In this document: positions 60,206-64,000 of the stretch, in pieces
Position numbering within the stretch: position 1 is the first letter of the stretch
How the letters are laid out: each line of letters opens with the position of its first letter
DNA from: Sulfitobacter sp. D7
Lineage (GTDB): Bacteria > Pseudomonadota > Alphaproteobacteria > Rhodobacterales > Rhodobacteraceae
Direction: 5' to 3'
NCBI RefSeq assembly: GCF_003611275.1
Contig: NZ_CP020694.1
Location: forward strand, 1,798,001-1,862,000
Length of the DNA stretch: 64,000 nucleotides
Program-made: the position numbers and the translations under genes
Notes under the pieces: model-generated
The model's database searches: none
Told to the model about the DNA's origin: nothing
Seen by the model: only the letters and a program-made list of their open reading frames with translations

Positions 60206-61308
60206 TGGCTGAACTCTCCCCCTCGCGCCGGATACGGCGCACGCCCTTTTCTGCCGGGGTAGAGGCGGCAGGCGTGAAGGCCTACACCGTCTATAACCGA
60301 ATGCTGCTGCCCACCGTCTTTGAAAGCACCGAGGCCGATTACCATCACTTGAAGAAAGCCGTCCAAGTCTGGGACGTGGCTTGCGAAAGACAGGTTGAGC
60401 TGCGGGGGCCGGATGCGTCGCGGTTGATGCAAATGCTGACACCGCGCGATCTGCGTGAAGTGGCGCCGGGGCGCTGCGTCTATGTGCCGATCGTCGATGA
60501 GACGGGCGGTATGCTCAATGATCCGGTGGCGGTGAAACTGGCCGAGGATCGCTGGTGGATCTCCATCGCTGACAGTGATTTATTGTTCTGGGCCAAGGGG
60601 ATATGCAACGGTTATCACCTAGATGTGCTGGTGGACGAGCCGGATGTGAACCTGCTGGCAGTGCAGGGGCCAAAGGCCGAAGACCTGATGGAACGCCTCT
60701 TTGGTGCGGCGGTGCGGGAGGTAAAGTTTTTCCGCTTCGGTGAATTCCACTTCCAAGGGCGCGCCATGAATATCGCGCGGTCTGGCTACTCCAAACAGGG
60801 CGGCTTTGAGATCTACGCAGAGGGCGCGGATATCGCCATGCCGCTGTGGGATGCTCTGTTCGAGGCGGGGCGCGATTTGGACGTCCGCGCGGGCTGTCCA
60901 AATCTAATAGAGCGGATCGAAGGCGGAATGTTGAGCTATGGCAATGACATGACCGACGATAACACCCCGCATGAATGCGGCCTTGGCAAGCTTTGCGACA
61001 CCCATGCCGCGATGGGCTGTATCGGCAGAGATGCGCTGCTACGGGTGGCCAAGGAAGGCCCGGTGCAACAGATACGCCCCCTAGAGATTGTGGGCGATCC
61101 GGTGCCGCTTTGTGACCGAGCTTGGCCGCTGATGGCAGGTGACAAGCGCGTGGGGCAGGTGACCTCGACCATTTGGTCGCCCGATTTTGGGGTGAATGTC
61201 GCTATCGGAATGGTGCGGATGACCCATTGGGATCCGGGCACGCGGTTGCAGGTTCAGACACCCGAGGGCCTGCGGGATGTGACCGTGCGTGAGAGTTTCT
61301 GGGCCTGA
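60205..61308 (+). CDS. dmdA: Dimethylsulfoniopropionate demethylase DmdA
   Basis: A 367-residue GcvT-family enzyme that transfers a methyl group from DMSP to tetrahydrofolate, giving methylmercaptopropionate. As I recall the Ruegeria pomeroyi DmdA sequence, it is closely similar: PSRRIRRTPFSAGVEAAGVK, AYTVYNRMLLPTVFES, VQVWDVACERQVEL, GGMLNDPVAVKL, ARSGYSKQGGFEIY, RAGCPNLIERIEGGMLSYGN and SPDFGVNVAIGMV. Plain GcvT proteins lack this N-terminal block. ATG 60205 has GGAGG 7 bp upstream. acuI follows by 36 bp, as in Ruegeria. Confidence 0.93.
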   Translation: MAELSPSRRIRRTPFSAGVEAAGVKAYTVYNRMLLPTVFESTEADYHHLKKAVQVWDVACERQVELRGPDASRLMQMLTPRDLREVAPGRCVYVPIVDETGGMLNDPVAVKLAEDRWWISIADSDLLFWAKGICNGYHLDVLVDEPDVNLLAVQGPKAEDLMERLFGAAVREVKFFRFGEFHFQGRAMNIARSGYSKQGGFEIYAEGADIAMPLWDALFEAGRDLDVRAGCPNLIERIEGGMLSYGNDMTDDNTPHECGLGKLCDTHAAMGCIGRDALLRVAKEGPVQQIRPLEIVGDPVPLCDRAWPLMAGDKRVGQVTSTIWSPDFGVNVAIGMVRMTHWDPGTRLQVQTPEGLRDVTVRESFWA

Positions 61309-61344
61309 GGCCCGGCAAATTGAAACCTGAAAAGGAGATAAAAG

Positions 61345-62331
61345 ATGAGCTTTAATGCGTTGATCGTGAACAAAGATGACGATGGCAAGACCCATGCTGA
61401 GGTGACCCAGATCACCGAGGATCAACTGCCCGAAGCCGAGGTGACGGTCGCGGTCGAATATTCGACTGTGAACTACAAAGACGGGCTCTGCATTGGGCCC
61501 GGCGGTGGTCTGGTCCGCAACTATCCCCATGTGCCGGGGATCGACTTTGCCGGGACGGTCGAGACGTCGAGTGACGAGCGGTACAAACCCGGCGACAAGG
61601 TCGTGCTGACCGGCTGGCGCGTAGGCGAGGCGCATTGGGGTGGCTATGCGCAAAAGGCGCGGGTCAAGGCCGACTGGCTGGTGCCGCTGCCCAAGGGTTT
61701 GGATACGCGCAAAGCGATGGCCGTGGGCACGGCGGGCTTCACCGCGATGCTGGCGGTGATGGCGTTAGAAGACCACGGGATCAAGAAAGGGCCGGTGCTG
61801 GTCACGGGGGCCGCGGGTGGCGTGGGCTCGGTCGCGACCGCGATCCTTGCCAATCTCGGTTACGAGGTGGCAGCCGTCACCGGGCGACCCGAGACCGAGG
61901 ACTACCTCAAAAGCCTCGGGGCCAGCCGGATTGTCGCGCGCGATGAGATTAATGAGACGGTCAAACGCCCGCTCGAGGGCGAGACATGGGGCGGCTGTGT
62001 TGACGCCGTGGGCGGCGCGATGCTGGCCCGTGTTTTGGGGCAGATGGAATATGGCGCGAGCGTCGCTGCAGTGGGCCTTGCGGGCGGCGCGGCACTGCCC
62101 GCCACGGTGATCCCCTTCTTGCTGCGCGGCGTTAACCTGTTGGGCATCGACAGCGTCATGCAGCCCTATGACAACCGTCTGCGCGCATGGGAGCGGGTGG
62201 CGAAAGACCTGCCGATGGAGAAGCTGGAGGCGATGGTTCAACCCGCGGGTCTCAGCGATTTGCCCCAACTCGGTGCGGACATCCTCAAAGGGCAGGTCAA
62301 GGGCCGGGTGGTTGTCGACGTAAACGCTTGA
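61345..62331 (+). CDS. acuI: Acryloyl-CoA reductase AcuI
   Basis: A 328-residue zinc-free MDR enzyme that reduces toxic acryloyl-CoA to propionyl-CoA with NADPH, the detoxification step of DMSP and acrylate catabolism. YhdH/AcuI motifs: STVNYKDGLCIG, VPGIDFAGTVE, VGTAGFTAMLAVMALEDHG, VTGAAGGVGSVATAILA (nucleotide site) and LLGIDSVMQP. AAAAGGAGAT precedes the ATG. Pairing with dmdA makes AcuI far more likely than a generic quinone reductase. Confidence 0.93.
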   Translation: MSFNALIVNKDDDGKTHAEVTQITEDQLPEAEVTVAVEYSTVNYKDGLCIGPGGGLVRNYPHVPGIDFAGTVETSSDERYKPGDKVVLTGWRVGEAHWGGYAQKARVKADWLVPLPKGLDTRKAMAVGTAGFTAMLAVMALEDHGIKKGPVLVTGAAGGVGSVATAILANLGYEVAAVTGRPETEDYLKSLGASRIVARDEINETVKRPLEGETWGGCVDAVGGAMLARVLGQMEYGASVAAVGLAGGAALPATVIPFLLRGVNLLGIDSVMQPYDNRLRAWERVAKDLPMEKLEAMVQPAGLSDLPQLGADILKGQVKGRVVVDVNA

Positions 62332-62398
62332 TATTGCCTCGGCGCGGGGCGGTGTGGTTAATGGTCCACGCCGCCCCGACCGCCAGAAGGAGAGCATG

Positions 62399-62824
62399 AT
62401 GGCCACCTATGACGACGACAATATCTTTGCCAAGATCCTGCGCAAGGAAATCCCCAGCTTCAAGGTCTATGAAGACGACAAGACCTATTGCTTTATGGAC
62501 ATCATGCCCCGCGCCGAGGGGCATTGCTTGGTGATCCCCAAGTCGCCTTGCCGCAATATGCTCGACGCCAGCCAAACGCAGTTGGCCGATTGTCTGGCGA
62601 CGGTTCAAAAGGTCGGCAATGCCTGCCTGCGGGCCTTTGGTGCTGATGGCATCACGGTGCAGCAATTCAACGAAGCCGCGGGCGGGCAAGAGGTCTTTCA
62701 CCTGCACTACCATATCTTGCCCCGCCATGAGGGCGACAAGCTGCGCCCGCCCGGCGTCCAAGGGGACATGGACCGGATTCGCGAACAGGCCGATGCGATT
62801 GCAGCGGCGCTCGGGACAGGGTAA
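62399..62824 (+). CDS. HIT-family hydrolase
   Basis: A 141-residue histidine-triad protein with the catalytic HLHYHILPR (HxHxH) near residue 97 and the family start FAKILRKEIPSFKVYEDDK, LVIPKSPC. HIT proteins hydrolyse nucleotidyl-phosphoramidates and dinucleotides; substrate unknown. An ATG one codon earlier (62396) is possible, but AAGGAG is 6 bp from 62399 versus 3 bp. 67 bp after acuI, possibly co-transcribed. Confidence 0.9.
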   Translation: MATYDDDNIFAKILRKEIPSFKVYEDDKTYCFMDIMPRAEGHCLVIPKSPCRNMLDASQTQLADCLATVQKVGNACLRAFGADGITVQQFNEAAGGQEVFHLHYHILPRHEGDKLRPPGVQGDMDRIREQADAIAAALGTG

Positions 62825-62998
62825 CCCCCCAAACTTACGTCGCAGCGGATAACGAAAAGGTCGTTTTAGCCAAGTTTCCAAGGGAGCTTGGCCGCAAGAG
62901 CTTGCCCAATGGTCGCAAGCCTCTATCCTTTGCGCACGGATGAGAAAAACAGAAGCCGCGTCCTGCGTGGTGATCTGTCATCAAAGAGGGAACAGATT

Positions 62999-64000
62999 AT
63001 GAGCGATACAAATTCGCACGGCATCCCCGAGCCTGAGGGCAAGGCGGATGTCATCAATACCGATTATGAAATCGGTCAAGACAATATCGAGCGGCAGATC
63101 GGGCCGTTCGGGCTGGATATTCACAACCCGGTCTTTCTGATTTCGGGGATCGCTGTGGTGATCTTCGTCTTTTACACCATTGCACTCCCAGAGCAGGCCG
63201 CCGCGGTCTTCTCGGCCATGTTCAACTTTACGACCAAGAACTTTGATTGGTTCCTGATCGGCGCTGCCGATTTGGTGGTGATCTTTGCGCTTTTGCTGAT
63301 TGTCACGCCTTTCGGCAATGTCCGTCTTGGCGGTAATGAGGCGATTGCGGATTATACCTATCTGGGCTGGTTCGCGATGCTTTTCGCCGCGGGCATGGGC
63401 ATCGGGCTGATGTTCTACGGCGTGTCCGAGCCGCTGACGCATTTCTCGACCTCCATGGGCGAAATCACGACAGAGAACGGTTTGCGCACCGACTGGGCCC
63501 CTCTGGGCGCGGCAACGGGTGATGAGGCCGGTTCGCTCCGCCTAGGCATGGCGGCGACGATCTATCACTGGGGTCTGCACCCTTGGGCGATCTACGCGGT
63601 CGTTGCGCTGGCGCTGGCGTTGTTCACCTATAACAAAGGTCTGCCGCTGACGATCCGCTCGGCCTTTTATCCGGTTCTGGGCGAACGTGTTTGGGGCTGG
63701 CCCGGGCATATCATCGACATCATCGCGGTCTTTGCCACGCTCTTTGGTTTGGCCACCTCGCTGGGTCTGGGTGCGACACAGGCGAACGCGGGTTTGAACG
63801 AGCTGTTCGGGATCCCGATTGGCACCACTTCCGAGGTCGTTCTGATCTCGCTCATCACTGCCGTGGCGCTGATTTCGGTGCTGCGCGGCCTTGATGGCGG
63901 CGTGAAGGTGCTGAGTGAGATCAACATGGGGCTGGCCGCCTTGCTGGCGCTGTTCACCTTGATCGTTGGTCCGACAGTGTTCCTGCTGACCTTCTTCTGG
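62999..64000 (+). CDS. BCCT-family transporter, N-terminal part (cut by window edge), DMSP/betaine candidate
   Basis: The frame opens at ATG 62999 and runs off the right edge: 334 residues with no stop. The N-terminus is acidic and soluble (SDTNSHGIPEPEGKADV), then about eight membrane helices follow. LFAAGMGIGLMFYGVSEPL and IYHWGLHPWAIYAVVALALA are classic BCCT motifs. BCCT carriers import betaine, choline, carnitine or DMSP; DddT is one. Proximity to dmdA-acuI suggests DMSP, by inference. AGAGGGA precedes the start. Confidence 0.92.
   Translation, partial: MSDTNSHGIPEPEGKADVINTDYEIGQDNIERQIGPFGLDIHNPVFLISGIAVVIFVFYTIALPEQAAAVFSAMFNFTTKNFDWFLIGAADLVVIFALLLIVTPFGNVRLGGNEAIADYTYLGWFAMLFAAGMGIGLMFYGVSEPLTHFSTSMGEITTENGLRTDWAPLGAATGDEAGSLRLGMAATIYHWGLHPWAIYAVVALALALFTYNKGLPLTIRSAFYPVLGERVWGWPGHIIDIIAVFATLFGLATSLGLGATQANAGLNELFGIPIGTTSEVVLISLITAVALISVLRGLDGGVKVLSEINMGLAALLALFTLIVGPTVFLLTFFW

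Noticed and set aside
60205..61308. Calling the gene aminomethyltransferase GcvT
   Set aside because: The N-terminal block PSRRIRRTPFSAGVEAAGVK, the overall match to DmdA as I recall it, and the acuI neighbour are specific to DMSP demethylase; no gcvH or gcvP is adjacent.
62825..62998. Inverted repeat CCAAG...CTTGG in the HIT-BCCT gap as a terminator
   Set aside because: The arms are five bases with a long loop and no T run; too weak to call.

Overview
The window looks like chromosomal core sequence from a marine Roseobacter-group alphaproteobacterium (Rhodobacteraceae; Sulfitobacter-like is my guess, not proven). The basis is uniformly high GC with no visible foreign islands, a two-piece (permuted) tmRNA encoding the tag ANDNRAPVAMAA, an alphaproteobacterial LexA-type box, the ATPase zeta subunit (DUF1476), DUF4167, DUF4169 and DUF1638 families, and a DMSP demethylation operon with dmdA next to acuI. 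I see no CRISPR array, insertion sequence or prophage.

Layout. 1-12.9 kb: end of an AbrB-type membrane protein; NYN protein and Fur/Mur regulator; rhlE helicase; a minus-strand group of MazG, nucleoside hydrolase, GNAT and SelO; an M20 amidohydrolase/agmatinase pair; prfA-prmC and DUF4167. 12.9-20.9 kb: a minus-strand envelope operon lptF-lptG-lptD-surA-pdxA-rsmA-lipoprotein, in which every junction overlaps. 21-31 kb: pepA-holC, a retropepsin-like membrane protease, MarC, an ABC-F ATPase, ndk, an MBL hydrolase, an EnvZ-like kinase without a partner regulator, a thioesterase and a CAU-anticodon tRNA. 31-35.3 kb: purMN, rnd, sufE.

35.3-39 kb holds a corrinoid/methionine locus: a B12-binding corrinoid protein, DUF1638, a zinc homocysteine S-methyltransferase and, in the opposite direction between them, an SplB-like radical SAM gene carrying a LexA-type operator. 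The corrinoid protein and methyltransferase look like two parts of a split MetH. 39-44.5 kb: zeta subunit, purCSQ, and a dctBD two-component pair whose regulator lacks the GAFTGA sigma-54 loop. 45-55 kb: large RNase E, TusA-like protein, CcdA, a membrane hydrolase overlapping a cytochrome P450, class I aldolase, and fumC with three small downstream genes.

55-64 kb: sspB, chrA, the tmRNA gene, then the most interesting region. A GntR/FCD regulator diverges from a tightly coupled operon DUF2182-DUF1326-DinB-dmdA-acuI-HIT, followed by a BCCT transporter cut by the window edge. Two 15-bp inverted operator-like sites 31 bp apart straddle a candidate promoter in the 77-bp divergent gap. Together these suggest DMSP uptake (BCCT), demethylation (DmdA), acryloyl-CoA detoxification (AcuI), and an uncharacterised Cys/His-rich membrane and soluble pair co-expressed with them.
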